Assembly (NCBI RefSeq): GCF_019583405.1
Contig: NZ_SZUU01000008.1
Coordinates: forward strand, 1 to 64,000
DNA: 64,000 nt
Origin: Bacteroides fragilis
GTDB lineage: Bacteria > Bacteroidota > Bacteroidia > Bacteroidales > Bacteroidaceae
Direction: 5' to 3'
This document shows, piece after piece, positions 8,699 to 17,597 of the stretch; the stretch's first letter is position 1; every line of letters starts with the position of its first letter. Under the pieces are notes generated by a model. That model ran no database searches and had not been told where the DNA came from. It worked only from the letters and a program-made list of their open reading frames with translations. Made by a program: the position numbers and the translations under genes.

Positions 8699-9568
8699 TT
8701 ATTTTTCTATACCCAGCAATTCGATTTCGAATACCAATGCTGAGAACGGTTTAATCTGTCCCATGTCTCTTGAGCCGTAAGCCAGTTCTTGCGGGATGTA
8801 AAGCTCCCATTTAGAACCTACAGGCATCATTTTCAGAGCTTCTGTCCAACCTTTGATAACTCCGCCTACGTTAGTCACGAACGGTTCGTTACGTGTGTAA
8901 GTGCTTTCGAACTCTGTTCCGTCAATCAGTTTGCCTCTGTAGTTTACTTTCACTTTACATGTATCGTTAGGAATTTCACCCTTACCTTCAGTGATCACTT
9001 TGTACTGTAATCCGCTTGCAGTGGTTTTTACTCCTTCTTTTGTTTTGTTTTCAGCAAGGAACTTTTCACCAGCAGCTTTGTTATCGGCATATTTTTTCTC
9101 GGCAGCTTTTCCTTTGATGCTTTCCATCATCTTTTGAATCAGCACCTGAGCCTCTTCCGGAGTGATTTTCATATCTTTGTTAAGTACACCTGCGAACACA
9201 CCTGCAAGGATATCGCTCTTGTTGACAGTCATAGTCGAGTCGTCAGCGAACAGCTGATGGTTCATACCTTTGATAGCCTGAGGGCCTGCCATCTGTGAGC
9301 CAATCTGCAGACCGAGCAGATAAGCCTGGTCTTTTTTGCTTGTCTTATTGGCAGCATCGTTTACGCCTTTCAGGAAGTCTGCAATGTATGCTGTATCCAT
9401 TTCCATGCGCTGTGACAGATAATCTTTCAGACCGTTGGTTTGGCTGATACCGATGGCGTATGACAGTGAATCTACATCTGTTTTGAGAGTGGCTTTAGGA
9501 GCCTGAGCCGTACATGAAGCTAAGCCTGTAGCTATGGCTACAGCTGCTAAAATACTTACTTTTTTCAT
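8699..9568 (-). CDS. FKBP-type peptidyl-prolyl isomerase lipoprotein
   Basis: Cell-envelope prolyl cis-trans isomerase. Residues 1-19 are a lipoprotein signal (ATGLASC), giving a lipid anchor at Cys19. An alpha-helical FKBP_N dimerisation/chaperone domain covers about 30-170 and includes an apparent duplication (DSLSYAIGISQTNGLKDYLSQRM versus KDQAYLLGLQIGSQMAGPQA). The FKBP catalytic domain fills about 185-289 (VKVNYRGKLIDGTEFESTY, VIKGWTEALKMMPVGSKWELYIP, LAYGSR). The plan matches FkpA/Mip. It lies 20 bp downstream of a second FKBP gene and ends at a strong terminator, so the two form an operon. Confidence 0.93.
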   Translation of the reverse strand: MKKVSILAAVAIATGLASCTAQAPKATLKTDVDSLSYAIGISQTNGLKDYLSQRMEMDTAYIADFLKGVNDAANKTSKKDQAYLLGLQIGSQMAGPQAIKGMNHQLFADDSTMTVNKSDILAGVFAGVLNKDMKITPEEAQVLIQKMMESIKGKAAEKKYADNKAAGEKFLAENKTKEGVKTTASGLQYKVITEGKGEIPNDTCKVKVNYRGKLIDGTEFESTYTRNEPFVTNVGGVIKGWTEALKMMPVGSKWELYIPQELAYGSRDMGQIKPFSALVFEIELLGIEK

Positions 9569-9588
9569 TTTGCTTTACGATTTTATTT

Positions 9589-10173
9589 TTATAATACTTC
9601 GATTAATTCTACTTCGAATACGAGTGTGCTGTGAGGAGGGATCATTTCTCCTGCTCCCTGTGCGCCGTAAGCTAATTCAGAAGGAATATAAAGTTTCCAT
9701 TTTGAACCTTCCGGCATCAATTGCAAAGCCTCTACCCATCCTGGGATTACTTGGTTTACACCAAAAACGGCAGGTTGTCCGCGTTTGATAGAGCTGTCGA
9801 ACAAAGTTCCGTCAATCAGTGTACCTTCATAATGGCATTTCACCTGATCGGTAGCCTGGGCTTTTTTCCCTTTACCTTCAGTGATTACTTCGTATTGTAG
9901 TCCACTTGGCAGGGTAACAATATTCGGTCTTTTTTTGTTTTCTTCCAAAAAGGCTTTTCCCTGTTCAATGTTAGTTGCATTCATTTTGGTTTCCAGCTCT
10001 TCGAAATATTTATTCACGATTTCGCGGGCTTCCTGATGGCTAATGGCTGTCTGGTTTCCTTCGAGCACATCTTTTATAGCTTGAGCAAAGTCATCTACTG
10101 AGATGCCTTTAGCACCCATTCCTAATAAATTCTGACCAATCCCGAGGCCAATTGCATAACTAAATTTATCCAT
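9589..10173 (-). CDS. FKBP-type peptidyl-prolyl isomerase, FklB-like
   Basis: A 194-residue prolyl isomerase without a signal peptide, so probably cytoplasmic. An N-terminal helical FKBP_N domain (MDKFSYAIGLGIGQNLLGMG onward) precedes the catalytic domain (VKCHYEGTLIDGTLFDSS, VIPGWVEALQLMPEGSKWKLYIPSELAYG). I take the Met at 10173 (MDKFSYAIG), where FklB-type proteins start; the longer reading frame up to 10239 adds residues with no homologous look. It is the first gene of a two-gene operon with the lipoprotein FKBP and is similar to it over the whole catalytic part, so the pair probably arose by duplication. Confidence 0.92.
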   Translation of the reverse strand: MDKFSYAIGLGIGQNLLGMGAKGISVDDFAQAIKDVLEGNQTAISHQEAREIVNKYFEELETKMNATNIEQGKAFLEENKKRPNIVTLPSGLQYEVITEGKGKKAQATDQVKCHYEGTLIDGTLFDSSIKRGQPAVFGVNQVIPGWVEALQLMPEGSKWKLYIPSELAYGAQGAGEMIPPHSTLVFEVELIEVL

Positions 10174-10236
10174 ATATTTTTTGTTGGAGACTGAATATTC
10201 TATTTCACTTTCAGTCAGTTGCAAATTAATAAGTGG

Positions 10237-10244
10237 CAAAAGTA
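10237..10244 (-). promoter_or_regulatory. -7 promoter box for the FKBP operon
   Basis: TACTTTTG on the minus strand matches TAnnTTTG, 63 bp upstream of the chosen fklB-like start. This supports the shorter start, because a start at 10239 would fall inside the box. Confidence 0.6.
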
Positions 10245-10510
10245 AGTGTTTTATTTGAATGATTTTACTTTTTGGTTTTAAAATTTCTTATTATCGGCTA
10301 ACTTCGTAACCGGGATGGAAGATGTTTTTGGGAGAGACTGTTTGTATTATCCAATATGATCTGGGGCAGGCAGTGATGAGAAAGGTATTGGGAGGGAATG
10401 GAATGTTTGGTGGTTTCTTCGTTTATTTGCGGATTTTGATTAAATTTGTGAGACTTCTCTCCGATTTTTTGAAACAGGTAGAGGAGGCCTTTTTTAAAAT
10501 AATAGTTAGT

Positions 10511-11221
10511 ATGAAGAATCTGGTTGTATTGTCAGGTGCCGGGATGAGCGCCGAAAGTGGCATCAGTACCTTTCGTGACGCAGGAGGGTTGTGGGATCGT
10601 TATCCGGTGGAGCAGGTAGCTACCCCCGAGGGGTATGCGCGTAATCCCGAATTGGTGGTCCGTTTCTATAATGAACGACGTAAGCAGTTGCTGGAAGTAG
10701 TACCCAATCGGGGGCACGAATTGCTGGCCGAACTCGAGAAAGATTTCCGTGTAACGATTGTAACGCAGAACATAGACAACCTACACGAACGGGCAGGCAG
10801 CAGCCACATCATCCATTTGCATGGTGAACTGACTAAGGTATGTTCAAGCCGGGATCCGAATAACCCCCACTACATTAAAGAACTGAGGCCGGAGGAGTTT
10901 GAAGTAAAGATGGGTGATCTTGCCGGAGACGGTTCGCAGCTTCGTCCGTTTATAGTTTGGTTTGGTGAGTCGGTCCCGGAGATAGAGACAGCTATCAATT
11001 GGGTAGAAAAAGCCGATATCTTTGTGATTATCGGTACATCGATGAATGTATATCCTGCAGCGGGGTTGCTTAATTACGTACCTCGGAATGCAGAAGTATA
11101 CCTTATCGATCCCAAACCGGTGGATGTGCATAGCTTCCGCCCGATACATGTCATTCAGAAAGGAGCGTCGGAAGGAGTGGCTGATTTGATGAAGAGACTT
11201 CTTACCACAAACCAGGCATGA
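10511..11221 (+). CDS. Sirtuin (Sir2/CobB-like NAD-dependent protein deacylase) without zinc cysteines
   Basis: NAD-dependent lysine deacylase. From the Met at 10511 the protein is 236 residues and begins with the NAD-binding GAGMSAESGISTFRD motif (9-23). TQNIDNLHERAG (about 86-97) and HLHGEL with the catalytic His105 follow, then GTSMNVYPA near residue 178. Tyr53 and Arg56 (FYNERR) match the YxxR pair of class III sirtuins that prefer succinyl or malonyl lysine. The usual CxxC...CxxC zinc site is absent: Cys112 is the only cysteine. The longer frame from 10322 adds 63 residues without homologous look. Its last 67 bp overlap the convergent glycosyltransferase gene. Confidence 0.9.
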   Translation: MKNLVVLSGAGMSAESGISTFRDAGGLWDRYPVEQVATPEGYARNPELVVRFYNERRKQLLEVVPNRGHELLAELEKDFRVTIVTQNIDNLHERAGSSHIIHLHGELTKVCSSRDPNNPHYIKELRPEEFEVKMGDLAGDGSQLRPFIVWFGESVPEIETAINWVEKADIFVIIGTSMNVYPAAGLLNYVPRNAEVYLIDPKPVDVHSFRPIHVIQKGASEGVADLMKRLLTTNQA

Positions 11222-11928
11222 TATGCAAGGGTACTCAGTAAACCATAATATCGGGTCATGATGCGGAACCGTTCGAGAAGTGATTTCTTGCGGTTCTGCG
11301 TTGTCATCCCCTCTTCCAGATAATCAACCAGAGTGAGATGTGTGTTGTGTAAGGTGCGTGCCTTCTTCATGATACGTATGCACCAGTCAAAGTCTGCCGA
11401 GAAGTGATACTGTAAGTCATATGGTTCGACGAGTGTGTGGCGGGCAAAGAAAGCCTGATGGCATACAAGCATTCCCTGTTTGAAACTTTTCCAGGACAGG
11501 GTCTCCGGTGCCGATAACCTGCGCATGCGGAGGAAGTGTCTTTCTGTGTCTACCAAGGCGGTTTGCCCATACAACACGTCGGGCAGCTCATTGGCATTGA
11601 TGGAGTGAACCATCTTTTGCAGTGTATCGTCTTCATGGAAACTGTCCCCGGCATTCAGAAAACAAAGATAGTCTCCCGTTGCCAGGGCAATCCCTTTGTT
11701 CATTGCGTCATAAAGTCCTTTGTCCGGTTCACTCACCACTTGGCTGATCCGGCCCCGGTATCGGTTTACAATCGCCATAGTGCCGTCTTTCGATGCACCG
11801 TCAATGATGATATATTCCACATGATGATAGGTCTGTGAAATCACGCTCTGTATGGTATCCTCCAATACCTTTTCGGCATTGTAAGTCACCGTGATGACTG
11901 AGAACCTGGGGCTGAGATGACTATGCAT
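11155..11928 (-). CDS. Family 2 glycosyltransferase
   Basis: Cytoplasmic GT-A fold transferase that adds one sugar to a lipid-linked glycan. It has the GT2 opening FSVITVTYNAEKVLEDTIQS (residues 9-28), IIIDGASKDGT for nucleotide binding, and a DxD-like region (LNAGDSF). The GLYDAMNKGIALATGDYLC stretch is typical of WcaA/SpsA-like enzymes. I choose the ATG at 11928 because AGGA sits just before it and it overlaps the upstream glycosyltransferase stop by 8 bp; ATGs at 11955 and 11997 are alternatives. The C-terminal ~21 codons lie opposite the 3' end of the sirtuin gene. Donor and acceptor are unknown. Confidence 0.88.
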   Translation of the reverse strand: MHSHLSPRFSVITVTYNAEKVLEDTIQSVISQTYHHVEYIIIDGASKDGTMAIVNRYRGRISQVVSEPDKGLYDAMNKGIALATGDYLCFLNAGDSFHEDDTLQKMVHSINANELPDVLYGQTALVDTERHFLRMRRLSAPETLSWKSFKQGMLVCHQAFFARHTLVEPYDLQYHFSADFDWCIRIMKKARTLHNTHLTLVDYLEEGMTTQNRKKSLLERFRIMTRYYGLLSTLAYHAWFVVRSLFIKSATPSDAPF

Positions 11929-13186
11929 ATCTTCCTGTAATTTTGTTGTAGACATCGATGTATCTCTTGGCGATGATACTTTCCGAATAGTTGGCAATCG
12001 CTTTCCGGTTAGCTTGTTCCGAGAGGGAGGGATAGTCCGGATCGGTCAGTGCCCAGTAAATACCGTTGGCAAAATCTTCGGATGATTTGTATTGTGCTAC
12101 ATATCCGTTATGCAGATGATCTATCATTTCCGGGATGCCGCCTACGTTAAAGCCAATGCAAGGTACACCGCATGCCATAGCTTCCATGATGGTATTAGGC
12201 AGATTCTCTTCCAGTGAGGGGGTGACAAAGAGGTCGACTGCATTGTAGACATCCACCAGCTCGTGTTCGTTGCTTACATAGTTAAGCGGGTATACTTTGA
12301 AGGGAAGAAGTGATTTCAGTTGTTCCGATTGTTTGCCAAAGACAACGACACCAAGCGATTCTTTTAATTCTGGGTGCCTATCTGCCAGTAGCTTGCACGA
12401 CTCAATCAGATAATCGATGCCTTTCCGCTTATCGGTAATTTTTGCCGAACCGAAAAGGATCAGTTTACCATTTTGGGGTAGATGACATTTGCGGCGCGCT
12501 TCTTTTTTGTCTCTGGGTTTGAAAAGATTGGTATTTATGGGGTTAGGAATACTGATTACTGTCTCTCCTGCCAGCAAGGCACTCTTTTCGGCCTGTCCTT
12601 TCAGCCATTGGCTGCAAGTGATAAAAGTGATCGGGGCTTCTTTATAGAGTTGTTGCTTCTTATGAAAGATACGGTTTGACAAATCTTTCTTGCTTCCTCC
12701 TCCGTATAGGTACGGGCAGTGATGGCATTCCTGATGATAGTTGATACATTCGCGGGCGTGATGGCAAATGCCCGTGCAGGGCCACATGTCATGCATGGTC
12801 CATACGACCGGTTTACCGGATTTCAGTATCTTCCGGATATCGTTTAATGACAACATTCCCTGATTCACCCAATGCAGATGGATGACGTCTGCCTGCTGGA
12901 ACTCGGGCAAGCTTGTAATATCCGTACCCGTATTGGCTATATCGACTGCGAAAAGATTATTTTTCTTGAAGCGGTTGGCTTTCCAGATGACGATACGTTC
13001 CCAAACGAACCTCCATACTTGCCACCAGTTACGTTGCAGACCTACTACACTGATCTGGTCGGTTTGCTTGTCGCGCACCAGCATTTTGGCTTTGATACCG
13101 TTGTTCTTCAACGATTCCATCAGGCGGCTTGCCGCAACGGCTGCTCCACCCATACGTTCGGAAGTATTGATAATTAAAACTCTCAT
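11921..13186 (-). CDS. Family 4 glycosyltransferase
   Basis: GT-B fold retaining glycosyltransferase, 421 residues from the Met at 13186 (MRVLIINTSERMGGAAVAAS). The N-terminal half has the glycine-rich acceptor-side loop (RMGGAAVAASRL). The middle contains a Cys/His-rich insertion (MWPCTGICHHARECINYHQECHHCPY, about residues 134-160), seen in some WcaC-like enzymes. The donor-binding half carries GVVVFGK and the EX7E-like segment (PSLEENLPNTIMEAMACGVPCIGF). It is the first gene of a two-gene minus-strand unit with the GT2 gene and is divergent from wecC. Substrate unknown. Confidence 0.88.
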   Translation of the reverse strand: MRVLIINTSERMGGAAVAASRLMESLKNNGIKAKMLVRDKQTDQISVVGLQRNWWQVWRFVWERIVIWKANRFKKNNLFAVDIANTGTDITSLPEFQQADVIHLHWVNQGMLSLNDIRKILKSGKPVVWTMHDMWPCTGICHHARECINYHQECHHCPYLYGGGSKKDLSNRIFHKKQQLYKEAPITFITCSQWLKGQAEKSALLAGETVISIPNPINTNLFKPRDKKEARRKCHLPQNGKLILFGSAKITDKRKGIDYLIESCKLLADRHPELKESLGVVVFGKQSEQLKSLLPFKVYPLNYVSNEHELVDVYNAVDLFVTPSLEENLPNTIMEAMACGVPCIGFNVGGIPEMIDHLHNGYVAQYKSSEDFANGIYWALTDPDYPSLSEQANRKAIANYSESIIAKRYIDVYNKITGRYA

Positions 13187-13204
13187 TCGATCGAAATGTT
13201 TTGG

Positions 13205-13212
13205 CAAAAGTA
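13205..13212 (-). promoter_or_regulatory. -7 promoter box for the GT4-GT2 unit
   Basis: TACTTTTG on the minus strand (TAnnTTTG), 18 bp upstream of the chosen start. It supports the Met at 13186 over the longer frame starting at 13207. Confidence 0.55.
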
Positions 13213-13254
13213 GTGGTTTTCGGTGAGAAACCGTACAAAGTCACATATTATTTG

Positions 13255-13262
13255 TACTTTTG
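13255..13262 (+). promoter_or_regulatory. -7 promoter box for wecC-wecB
   Basis: TACTTTTG on the plus strand fits TAnnTTTG, 28 bp upstream of the wecC ATG. An AAGGAG ribosome site at about 13276-13282 lies between. With the box at 13205 it makes a compact divergent promoter region. Confidence 0.6.
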
Positions 13263-13290
13263 CGGCACTTATAGATAAGGAGATATACGT

Positions 13291-14493
13291 ATGAAAAAGG
13301 TTGTTTTTTTAGGATTAGGCTATATTGGACTTCCTACGGCTGCCGTGGCTGCCGGTCATGGTTATGAGGTTGTAGGTGTGGACGTTAATCCTTCGGTTGT
13401 AGAAACCATCAATCAGGGTAAGATACATATTGTGGAGCCGGAACTGGACCAAATTGTCAAAAAGGTAGTGCGGACAGGAAACCTTCGTGCGGTTTCAAAG
13501 CCCGAGCAGGCAGACGCCTTCTTTGTGGTAGTGCCTACTCCTTTCAAGCAAAACCATCGTGCAGACATCACCTATGTGGAATCGGCTACCCGTTCCGTAA
13601 TTCCTTATCTGCGGGAAGGCAATTTGTTCGTGATAGAATCCACCTCACCGGTATTTACTACCGAACGCATGGCCGAAGTCATTTATAAGGAGCGTCCCGA
13701 ACTCAAAGATAAGATATACATAGCTTATTGTCCCGAACGTGTGTTGCCCGGCAATACACTTTATGAACTGGTTCATAACGACCGGGTTATCGGTGGTATC
13801 AATCCCGAATCGACAGCAAAGGCCATTGAGTTTTATTCTGCCTTTGTACAGGGTAAACTGCATCCTACCAATGCCCGGACAGCAGAAATGTGTAAACTCA
13901 CCGAGAATTCCTCGCGCGACTCACAGATTGCTTTTGCCAACGAATTGTCTATGATTTGCGACAAGGCAGGTATCAACGTATGGGAACTGATTGATTTAGC
14001 GAATAAGCATCCGCGTGTAAATATCCTCCAACCCGGTTGCGGAGTTGGCGGGCATTGTATAGCGGTTGACCCCTGGTTTATTGTTTCGGACTATCCCGAA
14101 CAGGCACAGATCATCAAACGCGCCCGTGAAACGAATGATTATAAGGCCGATTGGTGTGCCAACAAAGTAATGGAAGCCTGCCAGCAGTTTGTGGAGAAGA
14201 ATGACCGGGAACCGGTAGTAGCCTGCATGGGGCTTGCCTTCAAACCCAATATCGATGATTTGCGTGAGTCCCCTGCCAAATATATCGCTTCCCGTATCGT
14301 ATCCGAGTCGCGTGCTGAAGTATTGATTGTTGAACCTAATGTCGCTTCACACGCCAGCTTTCATCTGACAGATTATCGGGAGGCTTACAAAAAAGCCGAT
14401 ATTGTTGTATGGCTCGTGCGCCACACTCCGTTTGTAGAATTACCCCGCGAAGAGGGAAAACTGGAACTGGATTTTTGCGGAGTCAGAAAATAG
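13291..14493 (+). CDS. wecC: UDP-N-acetyl-D-mannosamine dehydrogenase
   Basis: Oxidises UDP-ManNAc twice with NAD to give UDP-ManNAcA, a donor sugar for surface glycans. The 400-residue protein starts with a Rossmann motif (VVFLGLGYIGLPTAAVAAGHG, residues 4-24). Other UDP-sugar dehydrogenase landmarks are PTPFK, ESTSPVFTT, CPERVLPG, the ENSSRDSQIAFANEL helix, and GCGVGGHCIAVDPWF with the catalytic Cys near residue 250. FKPNIDDLRESPA marks the C-terminal NAD-facing domain. The GGHCIAVDPWF form is characteristic of WecC rather than UDP-Glc dehydrogenase. The wecB gene follows 30 bp later, giving both steps from UDP-GlcNAc. Confidence 0.93.
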   Translation: MKKVVFLGLGYIGLPTAAVAAGHGYEVVGVDVNPSVVETINQGKIHIVEPELDQIVKKVVRTGNLRAVSKPEQADAFFVVVPTPFKQNHRADITYVESATRSVIPYLREGNLFVIESTSPVFTTERMAEVIYKERPELKDKIYIAYCPERVLPGNTLYELVHNDRVIGGINPESTAKAIEFYSAFVQGKLHPTNARTAEMCKLTENSSRDSQIAFANELSMICDKAGINVWELIDLANKHPRVNILQPGCGVGGHCIAVDPWFIVSDYPEQAQIIKRARETNDYKADWCANKVMEACQQFVEKNDREPVVACMGLAFKPNIDDLRESPAKYIASRIVSESRAEVLIVEPNVASHASFHLTDYREAYKKADIVVWLVRHTPFVELPREEGKLELDFCGVRK

Positions 14494-14523
14494 AAATTGT
14501 CTAATCTCAATCGTAATCGTTCA

Positions 14524-15654
14524 ATGAAAAAGATATTACTTGTTTTCGGTACCCGTCCCGAAGCCATTAAAATGGCTCCGTTGGTAAAGGCTTTGCAAAA
14601 AGATACGGAACACTTTGATACGAAAGTGTGTGTGACGGCGCAACATCGCCAAATGTTAGACCAGGTGCTCGAGGTATTCGACATCATTCCTGATTACGAT
14701 TTGAACATCATGGCACCCAATCAGGATTTATATGATATTACGACTAAAGTGTTGTTGGGGTTGCGTGATGTACTGAAAGACTTCTGTCCCGACACGGTAT
14801 TGGTGCATGGAGATACCACAACATCTATGGCTGCTTCGCTGGCTGCGTTCTATCAACAGATTGCCGTGGGACATGTTGAAGCCGGTTTGCGTACCTACGA
14901 TATGCTCTCTCCCTGGCCGGAGGAGATGAACCGTCAGGTGACGGATCGTATTTGCACTTACTATTTCGCTCCTACCGGGAAGTCGAAACAGAATTTGTTG
15001 CAGGAAAATATTGATGAAAAAAAAATCTTTGTTACGGGCAATACGGTGATCGATGCTTTGCTGATGGCGGTCGATATCATTTCGGAGAAACCGGGAGTCA
15101 AAGAAAGACTGCATGAAGAACTTCGCGACAAAGGTTACGAAGTAGGTAGACGCGAATATATTCTGGTTACCGGGCACCGCCGCGAGAACTTCGGAGAGGG
15201 ATTCTTGCATATCTGTAAAGCAATTAAAGAACTGGCTGCACTGCATCCCGATATGGATATTGTATATCCGGTACACCTGAATCCGAATGTTCAAAAACCT
15301 GTATACGAGCTTCTGTCCGGGTTGGATAATGTGTATCTTATTTCACCGCTCGATTATCTGCCGTTTATTTTCGCAATGCAACATTCCACTTTGTTGCTGA
15401 CTGACAGTGGCGGGGTACAGGAAGAAGCTCCTTCGCTCGGCAAGCCGGTGTTGGTAATGCGGAATACTACCGAACGGCCGGAAGCAGTAGAAGCCGGGAC
15501 GGTGAAACTGGTGGGAACGAATGCTGAGGCCATTGTCGGTAATGTGACCGAATTGCTTCACAATAAAGAATTATACAGGCGTATGTCCGAAACACATAAC
15601 CCTTATGGTGACGGGCATGCGTGCGAACGTATCATAGCGGCACTGATCCGTTAG
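14524..15654 (+). CDS. wecB: UDP-N-acetylglucosamine 2-epimerase (non-hydrolysing)
   Basis: Interconverts UDP-GlcNAc and UDP-ManNAc in the cytoplasm; its product feeds WecC. From the Met at 14524 it has 376 residues and opens with ILLVFGTRPEAIKMAPL. Family motifs are QHRQMLDQVL, VHGDTTTSMAASLAAFY, GHVEAGLRTYD (catalytic acids), EEMNRQVTDRI, VTGHRRENFGEG and LTDSGGVQEEAPSLGKPVLVMR. The reading frame extends nine codons upstream to 14497, but homologues start at MKKILLVFG. It converges on the next minus-strand gene with a 27-bp gap. Confidence 0.94.
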   Translation: MKKILLVFGTRPEAIKMAPLVKALQKDTEHFDTKVCVTAQHRQMLDQVLEVFDIIPDYDLNIMAPNQDLYDITTKVLLGLRDVLKDFCPDTVLVHGDTTTSMAASLAAFYQQIAVGHVEAGLRTYDMLSPWPEEMNRQVTDRICTYYFAPTGKSKQNLLQENIDEKKIFVTGNTVIDALLMAVDIISEKPGVKERLHEELRDKGYEVGRREYILVTGHRRENFGEGFLHICKAIKELAALHPDMDIVYPVHLNPNVQKPVYELLSGLDNVYLISPLDYLPFIFAMQHSTLLLTDSGGVQEEAPSLGKPVLVMRNTTERPEAVEAGTVKLVGTNAEAIVGNVTELLHNKELYRRMSETHNPYGDGHACERIIAALIR

Positions 15655-15681
15655 ATTCTTTTGCCGGAGTGAGATGGGGAG

Positions 15682-16329
15682 CTATTCCCCTTTCAGTTCG
15701 GTACTGTTATCCTTATAAGCGGCAAACCCTTTGATTCTGACCCGTTCTTTCTTTTCCATATCGGGCATTCCGTTGCCCAATTGTTTCAGGTTTTCCTTAA
15801 TGGTATTGTGAGTTGTGAAGAAACTGTCCAGCAAATCGGTGAAACTTTTCTCCGGTTCCTCTTCTTCCGGTGCAAAAAGCATGTGGCATTTGCTGTGGAT
15901 ATCCAGTGTTTTCTCATCTTCGTCCAGTGCATAGACAGTGGTCACTAATGAATTCATATTGACCGCATTGATAATCTCTTTGAGATAAGGCAACGCTTGA
16001 TTATCGATGCTGATAGAGGCCCACCAGGGATTCCATACAATGATCAGCCGGAGTCCGTCCTCGGCTGCAACAAGAAAGTCGTCTCCCTGATACTTGAAGC
16101 TGATGTGGTTTTCTTCGTTCACTTCCGGCTGGCAACCAAGCTGTTGAAGGATACTCATAACCAGTGCGGAGGTGGTCATTTCCTCTGTTTCCTCTTCTGT
16201 TTCGGAAGAGGCTGTGTCCCCCGAGGGTTTTGCAAGCTTGTTCCTCTCGTGCAGGATACGCGATATAAGGAATACAATCGGCCATAGAGCCAATGCGATG
16301 ACTGCGATAAGGATGGTAAGATCGGTCAT
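15682..16329 (-). CDS. Membrane-anchored protein of unknown function
   Basis: A 215-residue protein with one N-terminal membrane helix (LTILIAVIALALWPIVFLIS, residues 4-23), a charged Glu/Thr-rich linker (35-50) and a soluble domain (52-165). Its alternating pattern (HISFKYQGDDFLVAAEDG, then LRLIIVWNPWWASISID) recalls YbjN/secretion-chaperone-like folds; I am not certain of this. The C-terminal tail is helical and basic. It lies 68 bp downstream of a glycosyltransferase gene on the same strand and may be the last gene of the glycan transcript. No function can be assigned. Confidence 0.7.
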   Translation of the reverse strand: MTDLTILIAVIALALWPIVFLISRILHERNKLAKPSGDTASSETEEETEEMTTSALVMSILQQLGCQPEVNEENHISFKYQGDDFLVAAEDGLRLIIVWNPWWASISIDNQALPYLKEIINAVNMNSLVTTVYALDEDEKTLDIHSKCHMLFAPEEEEPEKSFTDLLDSFFTTHNTIKENLKQLGNGMPDMEKKERVRIKGFAAYKDNSTELKGE

Positions 16330-16397
16330 AGTAGTAGAGCTATTAAATGATTATTGTTTGCCTAAAGATAATCATTCTTTTTTATCGTACTCCATTT

Positions 16398-17597
16398 TTA
16401 CTGCATAAAAGTTCGGAAAGCTTGCAAATAACGTTCGCTTACCGTTTCAATGTTGATTTTCTCGCGGATGATTCGTTCCGATTCACGTCCCATCTCGGCA
16501 CAACGTCCGGGAGAGGCGAACAGTTCGTTAAGTTTGTCGCTCAGACTGTCGGCATCACCTTCCCTGAAGAAGAGTCCGTTCACTCCGTCCGTTACCAGGT
16601 CACGTTCAGTGCTGTCGCATACCGAGCAGACTACAGGTAATCCGTAAGTCATCGCGTCATTGATGGACAGGCCTCCCATGCCTGCCAGTACATAGATTGT
16701 TGATTCGTTCATATAAGCTCCCAATTCTTTGGGGTTATATACTGCACCGATGAAACGAATCCGATCCGTCAGGTTCTGTTCGGCTGCTTGCTTCTTCAAG
16801 TTATCCAGTTCCGGTCCGTCACCTACTATGACCAGTTCTGCGTCCGGATGATTAGCGATAACCTTGGGAAATGCGTCGATCAGCAGATCTACTCTTTTCC
16901 ATTTCACCAACCGGCCGATGTGCAAGGCACGTTTGGCGGAGTGGGGAAGAAGCGGAGCCGAGGCGAGAACAGCTTCTTTTTCCTTCAGCAACGATTCTGT
17001 GTCTGTAGAGTTGTAAGTAACATGTATCTGTTCCCGCTTCACACCATACGAAGGGAGGATATCGTATGCGGCCGTTGAGTAATTCAGTGTTCCAGTGGCA
17101 CGTGCGTAGCAATATTTGCGTATTTTGGCCGTGAGCCATTGTTTAAGGTAAAAGCCGGTTCCGGCACTCACCAGCCTCATATTTTCGTCGTACATCGGGT
17201 TTTTCCGGAAATACTCTTTAATTTTTCCATAGGGAGGGGTTTGGAAAGGAATCTCGCGAATCACCAACCGTGTCCGGCACTCCTTCATAGCTTTTCTCAA
17301 TCCAGGTTGGAAGAATACTTGCAGGAAGTAAGGCCATCCCATTACTAAAATGTCCGGTCGTTCTTCACGCACTATTTCCGGTAAGGCAGGGTAAGCGCTT
17401 TTTCCGTAAAATGCTTTCTTTTCGGTACTGGTGAGATGCTTGTATGTACCTCCTTCTACCATTTTTACCCCTTTGCCGATGGTGGCATTTCCTTTTTGTG
17501 GGGTAACGACTGTGACTTCCACTCCCTTTTCGTGGAGCTTGTTGAGCATGGCGTTCAGGTAATGGGGCATTCCGCCGAATGTATAGAGTATCTTCAT
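16398..17597 (-). CDS. Family 4 glycosyltransferase
   Basis: GT-B glycosyltransferase, 399 residues from the Met at 17597 (MKILYTFGGMPHYLNAMLNKL). The donor side shows AKRALHIGRLVKWKRVDLLI, AELVIVGDGPELDNLKKQA and a late acidic/glycine segment (LAGMGGLSINDAMTYGLPVVC) in place of the usual EX7E, with the first Glu missing. That change is worth noting for the catalytic mechanism. Its start codon overlaps the stop of the upstream gene (ATGA), so the two are translationally coupled. Sugar specificity unknown. Confidence 0.87.
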   Translation of the reverse strand: MKILYTFGGMPHYLNAMLNKLHEKGVEVTVVTPQKGNATIGKGVKMVEGGTYKHLTSTEKKAFYGKSAYPALPEIVREERPDILVMGWPYFLQVFFQPGLRKAMKECRTRLVIREIPFQTPPYGKIKEYFRKNPMYDENMRLVSAGTGFYLKQWLTAKIRKYCYARATGTLNYSTAAYDILPSYGVKREQIHVTYNSTDTESLLKEKEAVLASAPLLPHSAKRALHIGRLVKWKRVDLLIDAFPKVIANHPDAELVIVGDGPELDNLKKQAAEQNLTDRIRFIGAVYNPKELGAYMNESTIYVLAGMGGLSINDAMTYGLPVVCSVCDSTERDLVTDGVNGLFFREGDADSLSDKLNELFASPGRCAEMGRESERIIREKINIETVSERYLQAFRTFMQ

